Below are positions 27,628 through 35,522 of a stretch of 64,000 nt of DNA, one piece after another; the first letter of the stretch is position 1; the number at the start of each line of letters is the position of its first letter. The stretch comes from Acidobacteriota bacterium (GTDB taxonomy: Bacteria; Acidobacteriota; Terriglobia; Acidiferrales; UBA7541): the NCBI GenBank assembly GCA_003224055.1, contig QHYE01000006.1, forward strand, positions 58,534 to 122,533, in the 5' to 3' direction. Both the position numbers and the translations under genes were made by a program. The notes beneath the pieces were generated by a model, which was not told the origin of the DNA, searched no databases, and saw only the letters and a program-made list of their open reading frames with translations.

Positions 27628-28743
27628 CTACGGCCGGACCGCGAGCTTGATTTCGCCGCTGCGCGACTTCATGCGTTCGAAAGCCTGCGGCAAGTCCGCG
27701 AGACGAATTTCCTCGGTGACGAAGTCGTGCGCGGAGATATCGCCGCGGCGGATGGCTTCGAGCGCTTCGCGGATAAAGCGCGGGGTATGGTGGAACGGCG
27801 AAATCAGCTTGAGTTCCGAATAATGGATGGCGGCCGGCTCAATTTCCACGCGCGTGGTGGAGGGCAGGCCGCTGAAGAAATTCACGACACCACCGCGGCG
27901 CACCATGGTGAGAGCCTGTTTCCACGTAGCGGGATTTCCCGCCGCTTCCACAACCGAGTCCGGTCCCAACTGGTCTTCCGTCAGGGCCTTCACAGCAGCG
28001 ACAACGTCGGGGGTCTCCGTCACATTGATCATGGCGGTTGCGCCGAGATGCTTGGCAACCTCCAGAGGGGCCGCGCGCCGCGCCAGAGCAATAACGCGGA
28101 CGCCGCGCCGGGAAAGCATGCGCACAAACATCAAACCGATGGGCCCGCAGCCGATGACGGCCGCCGTGTCTCCCGCGCGCACTTCCATCTCATGGATTCC
28201 GCGAAGGACGCAGGCGAGCGGTTCCGCGAGCGCCGCGCTCTGGTCATCCACGGAATGGGGCACTTCGAGCATGTTTTCGACGACGATGCGGCCGGGGATG
28301 CGCATGTACTCGGCGTAAGCGCCGTTGTTGAAAAGCAGATCGTCGCAAAGATTTTCCTGGCCGCGGCGGCAGTGATAGCAGCGCAGGCACGGCGCGGAGT
28401 TCGCGGCGATCACGCGCATGCCGATGCGCCAGCGGGGATCCACGCGCTTGCCCACGGCGACAATTTCGCCAACCAGCTCATGGCCGAAAATGGCGGGCGG
28501 CTGGATCATTTTCGCGTGGTAACCGCGCTTCCAGACTTTCAGGTCGGTGCCATCGGTGAGCGCCAGACGGACGCGAAGCAGCACCTCTTCCGCCGCAAGC
28601 GCCGGCACGTCAATCTTCTCAATGCGAAGATCTTCACTGCCGTATAACACGGCTGCCATCATTTTCGACGGCACAGAAACGTGCGCTACAGCAACTCTCA
28701 CATCGTCACCAACTTCCGGCTTCTTCGGCGTTGTCGTGCTCAT
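27628..28743 (-). CDS. Medium-chain dehydrogenase in the hopanoid operon, altered zinc site
   Basis: A 371-residue zinc-type alcohol dehydrogenase (MDR superfamily). A GroES-like N-terminal domain carries GHELVGEIVAVG and the structural-zinc lobe CLRCYHCRRGQENLC (C-x2-C-x2-C-x7-C). The Rossmann domain has VIGCGPIGLMFVRML. At the usual catalytic-zinc position, where relatives have CGICGTD, this protein reads LALTDGTD, so the Cys ligand appears replaced by Asp. The start overlaps the upstream dehydrogenase stop by 4 bp. About 30 extra N-terminal residues precede the first strand. Its place between hpnG and hpnCD suggests a role in hopanoid side-chain oxidoreduction (inference); a generic polyol dehydrogenase is the alternative. 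Confidence 0.85.
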   Translation of the reverse strand: MSTTTPKKPEVGDDVRVAVAHVSVPSKMMAAVLYGSEDLRIEKIDVPALAAEEVLLRVRLALTDGTDLKVWKRGYHAKMIQPPAIFGHELVGEIVAVGKRVDPRWRIGMRVIAANSAPCLRCYHCRRGQENLCDDLLFNNGAYAEYMRIPGRIVVENMLEVPHSVDDQSAALAEPLACVLRGIHEMEVRAGDTAAVIGCGPIGLMFVRMLSRRGVRVIALARRAAPLEVAKHLGATAMINVTETPDVVAAVKALTEDQLGPDSVVEAAGNPATWKQALTMVRRGGVVNFFSGLPSTTRVEIEPAAIHYSELKLISPFHHTPRFIREALEAIRRGDISAHDFVTEEIRLADLPQAFERMKSRSGEIKLAVRP

Positions 28744-29846
28744 GCGTGGGTAACCAATATTTTCAGCGACTCCGCAGTCGGCTTCACGGCCAGATCCAAG
28801 CCCTCCTGGATTCTAGCCAGTGGAAAGCGGTGCGTCACAATCTCCATGACGGGCAGTTTCTTGTTCAGCACCAGATCCGCCGCTGCCTGTTGGATGTCCA
28901 CCGCGGCACTATAGCTGCCCAAGATTTCCTTTTCGTCGATCCCTATTGCTGATGCTGGAAACTCGATCCTGGTTACAGGGTCGTTGGCGGCAAACAGCAG
29001 GACGCGCCCACCGGGCCTTGCCGCTGCCAACGCTTCCACGACAACGGAAGGATGCGCCACCGCCACCAAAACCGCATCGGCACCCCGCCCATCGGTTCGG
29101 GCCTTCACTTCTTCTACAAGCTTACCACTACTGGGGTCAAACGACTCTAAAGCTCCCAGAGTTAAGCTTTTGGCGCGGCGGACGGCCATGGGGTCGCTGG
29201 TGTAGAGCTTCGCACCTTCGAGGTTGGCGACCATGAGCAATTGGAGGCCGATGGGGCCGCAGCCGATGATTAGAACTGTTTCGCCCGCCGTTACGCGGGC
29301 TTTTTGGACGGCTTTGACAATCGTGTTGATGGGCTCGATGAAGGTAGCTTCCTCAAATGTGACGTTGTCGGGCAGCGCGACGATTCCCTGCTCCGCGACC
29401 CAGGGCATGGCTTTGACGTATTCGGCGAAGCCGCCGCCGTTGGGAGTGAAACCGGCGGTGAGGCCGGTGGTCTTGTATTGCTTGCATTGCGAGAAGAGGC
29501 GGCGCCCACAATAGAAACATTTGCCGCAAGGGATGTGATGAAAGCTCATGACGCGGTCGCCGAGTTTCCATTGGGTGACGCCGCGGCCGACGGCGACGAC
29601 GGTGCCGGCGAGTTCGTGGCCGAGGATTTGGGGCGGGGCGACGTAGGCATGGTAGATTTTTTTGATGTCGGTGCCGCAGATGCCGCAGGCGGCGACTTTG
29701 ATGAGGATTTCGCCGCCAGCGACTTCGGGGACGGGGACTTCCTCGACGCGGACGATTCCTTTTTCGCGGTAGACGCCGGCGCGCATGGTTTTGGGGATGG
29801 GACCGAGGGTGCGGGAGGCTTCGAGGGTTGTACCGGTCCGGCTCAT
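28740..29846 (-). CDS. Zinc-dependent medium-chain dehydrogenase in the hopanoid operon
   Basis: A 368-residue MDR enzyme with the complete zinc set: catalytic CGICGTD and GHELAGTVVAVG in the N-terminal domain, structural lobe CGKCFYCGRRLFSQC (C-x2-C-x2-C-x7-C), and the Rossmann motif IIGCGPIGLQLLMVA with an acidic-to-Ser SDPMAVRRAK stretch after the second strand. The closest general types are sorbitol/threonine dehydrogenase-like enzymes. It begins 4 bp before the end of the HpnG-type gene and overlaps the next dehydrogenase by 4 bp, so all three are made together. Acting on a sugar-derived side chain would suit the family's polyol chemistry, for example ribosylhopane/bacteriohopanetetrol interconversion (inference, untested). 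Confidence 0.87.
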   Translation of the reverse strand: MSRTGTTLEASRTLGPIPKTMRAGVYREKGIVRVEEVPVPEVAGGEILIKVAACGICGTDIKKIYHAYVAPPQILGHELAGTVVAVGRGVTQWKLGDRVMSFHHIPCGKCFYCGRRLFSQCKQYKTTGLTAGFTPNGGGFAEYVKAMPWVAEQGIVALPDNVTFEEATFIEPINTIVKAVQKARVTAGETVLIIGCGPIGLQLLMVANLEGAKLYTSDPMAVRRAKSLTLGALESFDPSSGKLVEEVKARTDGRGADAVLVAVAHPSVVVEALAAARPGGRVLLFAANDPVTRIEFPASAIGIDEKEILGSYSAAVDIQQAAADLVLNKKLPVMEIVTHRFPLARIQEGLDLAVKPTAESLKILVTHA

Positions 29847-30640
29847 TGGGCGGCCACCTCACCGAATGCTGACGCTGCGATCTTTCCCTGGTCCCGCGCA
29901 AGCGAGGGAATGAAATCGTCCAGAAAGTCGGCAAGATTTGAAATCGCTTTGCGGCTGCGCTGAGCAAAAGAGAAAAGGCCGGGAATTCGGCCGGGTTTGC
30001 TAGCGAGTTCACGAACCAAGTGCTTAACGACTAGGTGGCCCTCGCGGTCGGTTACCTTGCTAAAATCGATCGGCAATACCTCATCCGAACTGTCACTCAC
30101 CGCACGGACTGCAATCGCCGGAACCTGAGCGCCACTCGCCATCGTCAAAATAAAATAACTCTCCATATCGACTAGGTCCGCGAAAACCCCCATAGTCTGT
30201 TTGGCACTGGTTTCGCCTACGATGTGGTTCCATGTCATCAGCTTGTGTGCAACCTTCGCGCCACAATTTTTTGCAACTTGTAGAGCATACCTATTACTTC
30301 TGATTTTTGAATCATTCTGGTAAGAGCCTATTTCCGTAGCGGCTACCACATCGCCAGCGTGCCACTCTGGCTTCAGTCCTCCCGCCAGACCAGTGGAAAC
30401 ACAGAACTCAGGATTGGCAGCAAACAGCACACGCAAACCGTCTCTGGCAGCGTTGTAAAGCGAATTTTCCCAACCCATTCCGGTCAACAATACATCCACT
30501 GTAATCCCACCCAACTCAGCTTGGTAACTCAAAAGGGATTTTGAAATCTGCGGTACGTCAATCAGTTGGCATTCAAAATTGTGGCGTCTACGCCAGGGGG
30601 CGAATTCGGCTTCGACGGCGAAGGTAACTAGGATGCGCAT
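29843..30640 (-). CDS. hpnG: Nucleoside phosphorylase family protein, HpnG-type
   Basis: A 265-residue protein of the PNP/UDP phosphorylase and MTA/SAH nucleosidase family. MRILVTFAVEAEFAPWRRR at the start, TGMGWENS in the middle, CVSTGLAGGLKPEWHAGDVV and the nucleoside-binding VDMESYFI (about 165-172) fit the family. In hopanoid operons the HpnG member removes adenine from adenosylhopane to give phosphoribosylhopane; this assignment rests on the operon. The coding strand is noticeably AT-richer (about 50% GC by eye over 29950-30600) than its neighbours, hinting at a separate origin or relaxed codon use. A palindromic island of about 190 bp separates it from hpnA upstream. ATG at 30640. Confidence 0.78.
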   Translation of the reverse strand: MRILVTFAVEAEFAPWRRRHNFECQLIDVPQISKSLLSYQAELGGITVDVLLTGMGWENSLYNAARDGLRVLFAANPEFCVSTGLAGGLKPEWHAGDVVAATEIGSYQNDSKIRSNRYALQVAKNCGAKVAHKLMTWNHIVGETSAKQTMGVFADLVDMESYFILTMASGAQVPAIAVRAVSDSSDEVLPIDFSKVTDREGHLVVKHLVRELASKPGRIPGLFSFAQRSRKAISNLADFLDDFIPSLARDQGKIAASAFGEVAAQ

Positions 30641-30653
30641 GGTTGATTCCCAA

Positions 30654-30834
30654 TGGCGGCGTAAAGGCGCCGCTACAAATTCAGATGCCGGGCTAAAGCC
30701 CGGCGGCTACAAAGTCAAAAGCACCGGTCTGAAGACCGGCCATTACTTTGCCGCATCGAGCAGCAGCGATGCTGCGCCTCTACAAAGTCGTTCGCGCTGC
30801 GTGGGCACAGGCTAAAAGCCTGTGCTACCAAAAC
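30654..30834. repeat. Tandem array of five short hairpin repeats inside the hopanoid operon
   Basis: Five imperfect palindromes follow each other between hpnA and hpnG: GCGGCG/CGCCGC (from 30656), GCCGGGC-taaa-GCCCGGC (from 30687), CCGGTCT/AGACCGG (from 30724), GCAGC-gat-GCTGC (from about 30763) and GCACAGGCT-aaa-AGCCTGTGC (from 30805). Several are followed by GCTAC or CTACAAA, a shared tail that suggests one repeat family with varying stem sequences. Transcription of the operon must pass through them, so they could set the level of the distal genes or stabilise mRNA ends. Confidence 0.7.
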
Positions 30835-31854
30835 CTAAGCGGCGGCGCGGGCCATGCGCCTGGTGCGGCTTTTGGCGATGTAGCCGTTGGCTTCGTACCA
30901 GCGCACGGCGCGTTCGAGCGCAGCGGCGACCGGGCCGGCCTTGAAACCCAGTTCGCGCTGCGCGCGAGAACAATCCACGAACATCATGTGGCGCGCGATT
31001 TTTACGCCTTCGACCGGAATGCCTGGTTCGCGCCCGAGGAGCCGCGAGAAAACCGTACTGGCATAGGCTACACCCAGGGCGAGACCGTGGGGAATTTTCA
31101 GTTTGGGCGCGGGCAAACCGGTAATCTTCGAAAGCGCATCGAGCATCTGCTTCAGCGTGAGATTTTGCCCACCGAGCAAATAGCGTTCGCCGACTCTTCC
31201 TTTTTCCGCGATAAGCAGGTGGCCGGCGGCGCAATCTTCGACGCCGACAAAATTGAGGCCGGTCTCGACATAGCCGGGCATTTTGCCGTTCAAGAAATCG
31301 AGGATGATTTTTCCGGTGGGTGTGGGCTTCCAGTCCCAGGGGCCGACAGGCGTGGTGGGCATGGCGACGATCACGGGGAGTCCGTTTTTCGCGGCGCCGA
31401 GGGCTTCCTTTTCCGCGAGCCATTTCGAACGCTTGTAATGGCCAACCATCTCTTCGAGCCTGGCGTCCGTGAACTCATTAGAATGCTGGGGACGGTCGAC
31501 GGCGATAGTGGCGACGGTGCTGGTATAGATGAGCTGCTCGACGCCGGCGCGCTTTGCGGCATCCAGAAGATTTTTTGTGCCGCCGACGTTCGAATCGTAG
31601 ATGTCCTGCTCGCGCCTGGCCCACAGGCGGTAATCCGCGGCGACGTGGAAAACGCGCTTGACGTCTTTCATGGCACGATCGAGTGAGGCGGGATCGCGCA
31701 AGTCTCCGGTGACATATTCGAGCGAGAGATCGGCAATGGCGCGATTGGTGCTGGAGGGGCGCATGAGCACGCGGACATCATCGCCGCGCGCGACGAGCTG
31801 GCGCGTTACGTGACTGCCTAAAAATCCGGCCGCTCCTGTGACCAGCGTGGTCAT
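30835..31854 (-). CDS. hpnA: Hopanoid-associated sugar epimerase HpnA (extended SDR)
   Basis: A 339-residue NAD(P)-dependent SDR. The Rossmann glycine motif is GAAGFLG at 7-13, followed by LEYVTGDLRD and VFHVAADYRLW. The active site has STVATIAV (Ser/Thr) and the YKRSK motif (YxxxK). TTPVGPWDWKPTPTGKIILDFL is a stretch highly typical of HpnA-annotated proteins. Its exact reaction is not established; it is found in most hopanoid clusters and may modify the side chain or its sugar. ATG at 31854 overlaps the stop of the upstream radical-SAM-like gene (ATGA), which decides the start. The C-terminus is Arg/Ala-rich. Confidence 0.9.
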   Translation of the reverse strand: MTTLVTGAAGFLGSHVTRQLVARGDDVRVLMRPSSTNRAIADLSLEYVTGDLRDPASLDRAMKDVKRVFHVAADYRLWARREQDIYDSNVGGTKNLLDAAKRAGVEQLIYTSTVATIAVDRPQHSNEFTDARLEEMVGHYKRSKWLAEKEALGAAKNGLPVIVAMPTTPVGPWDWKPTPTGKIILDFLNGKMPGYVETGLNFVGVEDCAAGHLLIAEKGRVGERYLLGGQNLTLKQMLDALSKITGLPAPKLKIPHGLALGVAYASTVFSRLLGREPGIPVEGVKIARHMMFVDCSRAQRELGFKAGPVAAALERAVRWYEANGYIAKSRTRRMARAAA

Positions 31855-32600
31855 GAGACGCGGATGCTTTCTTCGCAAGCCTGGACAGGCGGCGTTTCGG
31901 TGGCGGGAGAGTGGGCCAGTTCGCTCGTTTTCGAGGCGGAGAGGAGTTCGCGCTCGACGTGCCCCGAGAGCCAGCGCCATTGTGCATTGGGAATGAGGTT
32001 TCGGACCTCGTGGGCTTTGCGCGAGGCAGGATCGCCGGTAGTGGCGACGGTGATCATCCAGCCATCGACATCCGCGGCGGAAAGAATCCCGGAGAGAGCC
32101 TGGAGGCGCGAAACGTCTGAATCTTCGCGAACAGGCGAATGGATGGCAGTGAAGAAACCGGAGAGTCGGGCGGCGCGGAGACCGTCGAGCGCCAATTCGA
32201 ATGCGCCCGGATTGTGAAGTTTCGGTCCGGCTGAGGGCGGAGGACCGTCCGAGCGAATGGTCAGAAAGAGTTGCGGCACGGGCTGGAACTCGTGAATGCG
32301 GCGGCGCAGCAGCGTGCCGCATGTTTCGAGAAATATGAAGCGGCCGCCTTGCGCGATGGCGCGGACCAAGTGCGCGATTCCGGGATGCTCAAGAGGCTCG
32401 CTTCCGCCGATCCAGAGAATGGGCGCGGCACTGACAAGGAGGCCGCGAATTCTTTCATGCGATATGGGATGAGGGGAACCGGCGTGCAAAACCTCTGCGG
32501 CGTCGACAAAATCGACTAAAGGCGTTGGCCGGGCGCCACGGAAAATCCCCGCGATGCGAGCTTTTGCAAGTTTTGCGGAGAGCAGCGCGGGGAAGCGCAT
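31851..32600 (-). CDS. Radical-SAM-fold protein lacking the iron-sulfur cysteine motif
   Basis: A 249-residue protein in the hopanoid operon. LWIGGSEPLEHPGIAHLVRAI (shortened here to the GGSEPL core) and FIFLETCGTLL correspond to the GGEPL strand/loop and LxTNGTLL of radical SAM barrels. But the N-terminal CxxxCxxC loop that holds the [4Fe-4S] cluster is missing: from the ATG at 32600 to GGSEPL there is no Cys at all, and the in-frame sequence further upstream overlaps the cyclase gene and has none suitable. It follows shc by 5 bp and overlaps hpnA by 4 bp. It cannot be HpnH as known (adenosylhopane synthase), which needs the cluster. A structural or regulatory pseudo-enzyme is plausible. Confidence 0.7.
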   Translation of the reverse strand: MRFPALLSAKLAKARIAGIFRGARPTPLVDFVDAAEVLHAGSPHPISHERIRGLLVSAAPILWIGGSEPLEHPGIAHLVRAIAQGGRFIFLETCGTLLRRRIHEFQPVPQLFLTIRSDGPPPSAGPKLHNPGAFELALDGLRAARLSGFFTAIHSPVREDSDVSRLQALSGILSAADVDGWMITVATTGDPASRKAHEVRNLIPNAQWRWLSGHVERELLSASKTSELAHSPATETPPVQACEESIRVS

Positions 32601-32605
32601 GCGGA

Positions 32606-34621
32606 TTAAAACCCGCTGCGCAGCCGGAATTCGCTGGGCTGGAACTTGAGGGCGGCGTAGTCCTCGGCGCGACGCGCCTGATTCGAATAGCGAGCGAGAG
32701 CGTAGACCGGGAAGGAATTCCGGTAGAGGTGATACTTCAGATAGAAGACGCCCGGGAAGCCGGTGCCGGTGAAATCCGGCTCGCTCCAGGAGCCGTCCTC
32801 CCGCTGCTGGTGGACGAGATAGGAAACGGCTTTGGTGACACTGGGATCGTGGAGGTCGCCGCCTGCGAGCAAACCGATGAGGCCCCATGCGGTTTGCGAA
32901 GCGGTGCTTGGGCCCTGGCCTTTTGTGAGCGGCTCGTCATAGCTGCGCAGGGATTCGCCAAAGCTGCCGTCGGGCTTCTGCACGGTGCGAAGCCAGGTGA
33001 CGGCGCGCTGGCAATAATCGCACGTTGCGAGAGAAACGGTCTCGAGCGCGCGGAGAACTCCGCTGCTACCGTAAATGTAGTTCACGCCCCAGCGGCCGAA
33101 CCAGGAGCCGTCTGCGGATTGATCTTTGAGAAGAAATTCTACGGCGCGCTGGATGGCGGGATGCTCGGCGGGCCAACCGAAACGGCCAAGGCATTCGACA
33201 ACGCGGGCGGTGACGTCGGCGGTCGAAGGATCGATCATGGCGTTGTGGTCGGCGAAGGGAATGTTGCAGAGGAAGCCGCGGTCGTTGTCGCGATCGAAGG
33301 CGCCCCAGCCGCCATCGCGATTCTGCATGCTGAGAAGCCACTGGATGCCGCGGCGAATGGCGCCTTCCATGCGGGTCAGATCGGGATATTTTACGCGCTG
33401 GAGCGCCATGAGGACGAAGGCGGTGTCGTCGACGTCGGGATAAAAATCGTTGCGGAATTCGAACGCCCAGCCGCCGGGCTCGGCGTCTTTGTTTTTGATT
33501 TGCCAGTCGCCGGGGCCGAGGACTTGCTTCGAAAGCATCCAGTCCGCGGCTTTGACCAGCGCGGGATGATCGGGGGGAAGTCCGGCTTCCTCGAGCGAGA
33601 CCATGGCGATGCAGGTGTCCCAGACCGGCGAAACGCAGGGCTGCATTCGAATGGTGTCGCCGTCTTCGATTTCGAAGCGGGAGAATTCCTTGATTTCGCG
33701 CCAGGTCAGCGGATCGTCCGGGCTGTGACCGAGCGCCATGAGCGCGAAGATGGAATTCATCATCGCGGGGTAAATGGCGGCGAGGCCTTCGGTGCGTTCG
33801 AGGTGATCGAGCATCCAGGATTTTGCTTCGCGGAGGGCGCGCTGGCGAAGCGGCTTCCACGGGAGTTTCTCGTAGAGTTTCAGGCCGCGGTCGAGCGCGA
33901 GGAAAACATTTTTCCAGGAGAGGAGCTGCTTGCTCCAATCGAAGGCGGCGTCCTTGTGGGCTAGATTCTTGAAGAGTTCATCGACGCGGGCGCGCTCGGG
34001 TAAGCGCCAACCGGGGCGCAGGGCGCACAAGATGGCCATGGGAATGACGATGCCGCGCGTCCAGGAGGACATTTCGTAGATGTTGATAAAGCACCAGTTC
34101 GGCAGGAGCATCAGCTCGACGGGAATGGCCGGGACGAGCTCCCAGCCAACGGCGCCGATCAGCGCGAGATAAAAGCGGACGTAAGAATTGGTGTGCTCGA
34201 GGCCGCCGAGGCGATGCACCGTTTTGCGCGCCTGCACCATGTGCGTGGAATCCGTCGAGTCGCCGGCGAGCTTCAGGGCGAAATACGCTTTGCAAGTGGC
34301 GTTCAGTTCGGAGGGGCCGCCGGGGTAAATGCTCCAGCCGCCGTCGAGCAATTGTCGGCTGCGAACGTAGTTGGCGAGCTTGGCGATGCGCTGCGGCTCG
34401 GCTTTACCCAGAACGAAGAGATAGTAAATGTAGTCGGATTCGAGGGTGGTGTCGGCTTCGAGCTCGCCCTGCCAGTAGCCTGGTTCTGCCTGAAGAGAAA
34501 GCAGGTGATTGGCGCCGCGCTCGATGGACTTTTCCAGGCGCGCCGCCCAATCTTGCTCGTGCAGCGGCATGGGCGCCGGCGCGACGGGAATTTCTTCTCC
34601 CATTCGAACAGAAGAGGCCAT
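32606..34621 (-). CDS. shc: Squalene-hopene cyclase
   Basis: A 671-residue class II triterpene cyclase that folds squalene into hopene/hopanol at the inner membrane. The protonating acid motif DVDDTA is at 396-401. Several QW repeats are visible, for example QNRDGGWGAFDRDNDRGFL, DQSADGSWFGRWGVNYIYG, QKPDGSFGES and QREDGSW. FTGTGFPGVFYLKYHLYRNSFP is the conserved C-terminal signature. ATG at 34621 is chosen because GGGGGAG sits 5-6 nt before it and the family begins near there; an upstream ATG at 34714 would add an unlikely leader. It is the first gene of the hopanoid operon, about 150 nt after a strong promoter match. Confidence 0.96.
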   Translation of the reverse strand: MASSVRMGEEIPVAPAPMPLHEQDWAARLEKSIERGANHLLSLQAEPGYWQGELEADTTLESDYIYYLFVLGKAEPQRIAKLANYVRSRQLLDGGWSIYPGGPSELNATCKAYFALKLAGDSTDSTHMVQARKTVHRLGGLEHTNSYVRFYLALIGAVGWELVPAIPVELMLLPNWCFINIYEMSSWTRGIVIPMAILCALRPGWRLPERARVDELFKNLAHKDAAFDWSKQLLSWKNVFLALDRGLKLYEKLPWKPLRQRALREAKSWMLDHLERTEGLAAIYPAMMNSIFALMALGHSPDDPLTWREIKEFSRFEIEDGDTIRMQPCVSPVWDTCIAMVSLEEAGLPPDHPALVKAADWMLSKQVLGPGDWQIKNKDAEPGGWAFEFRNDFYPDVDDTAFVLMALQRVKYPDLTRMEGAIRRGIQWLLSMQNRDGGWGAFDRDNDRGFLCNIPFADHNAMIDPSTADVTARVVECLGRFGWPAEHPAIQRAVEFLLKDQSADGSWFGRWGVNYIYGSSGVLRALETVSLATCDYCQRAVTWLRTVQKPDGSFGESLRSYDEPLTKGQGPSTASQTAWGLIGLLAGGDLHDPSVTKAVSYLVHQQREDGSWSEPDFTGTGFPGVFYLKYHLYRNSFPVYALARYSNQARRAEDYAALKFQPSEFRLRSGF

Positions 34622-34768
34622 GAACGCTCCCCCAGAGCGCAACTGCGAACCAGTGAGATGTCGAAGGCCGTCTGACGCACCGCAAATGCGATGCAACTGC
34701 CCGTTCCGTGGCACTTCCCGGAATTTGGGGCGATGCGGTTAAACTTCGAATAACACCAGTACTACTAG

Positions 34769-34797
34769 ATTATCGCCGCCTCTTGGCTGATGGTCAA
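34769..34797 (-). promoter_or_regulatory. Sigma-70-type promoter of the hopanoid operon
   Basis: On the minus strand TTGACC (34797-34792) and GATAAT (34774-34769) are separated by exactly 17 bp, each 5/6 to consensus. The match lies in the 208-bp gap between shc and the upstream MobB-like gene and points toward shc, leaving a leader of about 140 nt. Confidence 0.65.
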
Positions 34798-34829
34798 CGG
34801 CTAAGATGCCGCGCGGCGACGGCTTGTTG

Positions 34830-35522
34830 TCAAAGCGAAACGCCCGCAGGGGCTTCCAAGACGCGCTGGACCAGGACGTGAAGGGGGCCGGGAAGGGGTT
34901 CGCCTTCGCGTTGGATCACGGATGGTTTTTCCTTCAGCAGGCGGGCTGGAAGTTTCGTCCAGGCCGGCGTTGCCGCTGGGGGCGGCTCCGAGGAGGAGCG
35001 AAAAACCAGGGCGTCGGCGCGGTCGAGCGCGGCGCGGGCCGAGTCCTTGAAATCTTCTTTGGCGGGGTCGAGCACCGCGATGTAGAGGCTCGGTCTCAAG
35101 AACTGCAGTAAAGAATTGCTTTCCACGATGAGCGGCGGCGGTTCCGTTTCTGCATTACGCAGAGTTTCTTGCAACGCGGTTCGGAGGAGCGGAAGGCCTT
35201 CCGCAAGAAAGCCTTGCTTGGTTCGCAGCCAAAACGATCGCTGGGCGCCCGCTGCGAGAAACCGCGCGCTGTCCGTGCCGGAGTCCGATTGCATTTCCCA
35301 GTTGATGGCGCAGACATGCTCCGTCGGGGCGCAATCGCAATTGTCGCCATTCTGAGCGCAGACGCCGTGGCCGTATTGCGTAATTTTTCCGGCGATCCAA
35401 TGGGCGTGCGGGAATGCGGCGATCACGTCGCAGACGAGTTGCGTCTTGCCAATGCTGCGGGTGTGCCCGCCGATGACGATTACGCGCCAGTGTGGCGAAC
35501 CGTTTTTACTACTTGGCGCCAA
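34830..35522 (-). CDS. MobB-like P-loop NTPase
   Basis: A 230-residue protein with [17 protein letters not shown] (residues 14-30), a P-loop of G-x5-GKT form like that of MobB and related GTP-binding adaptors. A Cys-rich stretch (about 55-71: [18 protein letters not shown]) could bind metal. Later [22 protein letters not shown] resembles the strand that carries the Walker B region in MobB (IVEG/SN...). The start is TTG at 35522, inside the end of lpxD (14-bp overlap), which indicates one transcript. MobB helps attach GMP to molybdopterin; with no moa/mob genes here this function is uncertain, and it may be a different cofactor or tetraacyldisaccharide-kinase-like adaptor. Confidence 0.65.
   Translation of the reverse strand: MAPSSKNGSPHWRVIVIGGHTRSIGKTQLVCDVIAAFPHAHWIAGKITQYGHGVCAQNGDNCDCAPTEHVCAINWEMQSDSGTDSARFLAAGAQRSFWLRTKQGFLAEGLPLLRTALQETLRNAETEPPPLIVESNSLLQFLRPSLYIAVLDPAKEDFKDSARAALDRADALVFRSSSEPPPAATPAWTKLPARLLKEKPSVIQREGEPLPGPLHVLVQRVLEAPAGVSL

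Noticed and set aside
30654..30834. CRISPR array
   Set aside because: The repeats are palindromes with different stems and no regular repeat-spacer spacing, and no cas genes are present.
31851..32600. HpnH assignment for the radical-SAM-like gene
   Set aside because: HpnH is longer and needs the CxxxCxxC cluster loop, which is absent.
32525..33964. Long open frame (479 codons) antisense to squalene-hopene cyclase
   Set aside because: Shadow frame caused by GC-rich codons; the cyclase on the other strand has all family motifs, and this translation shows no recognisable fold.
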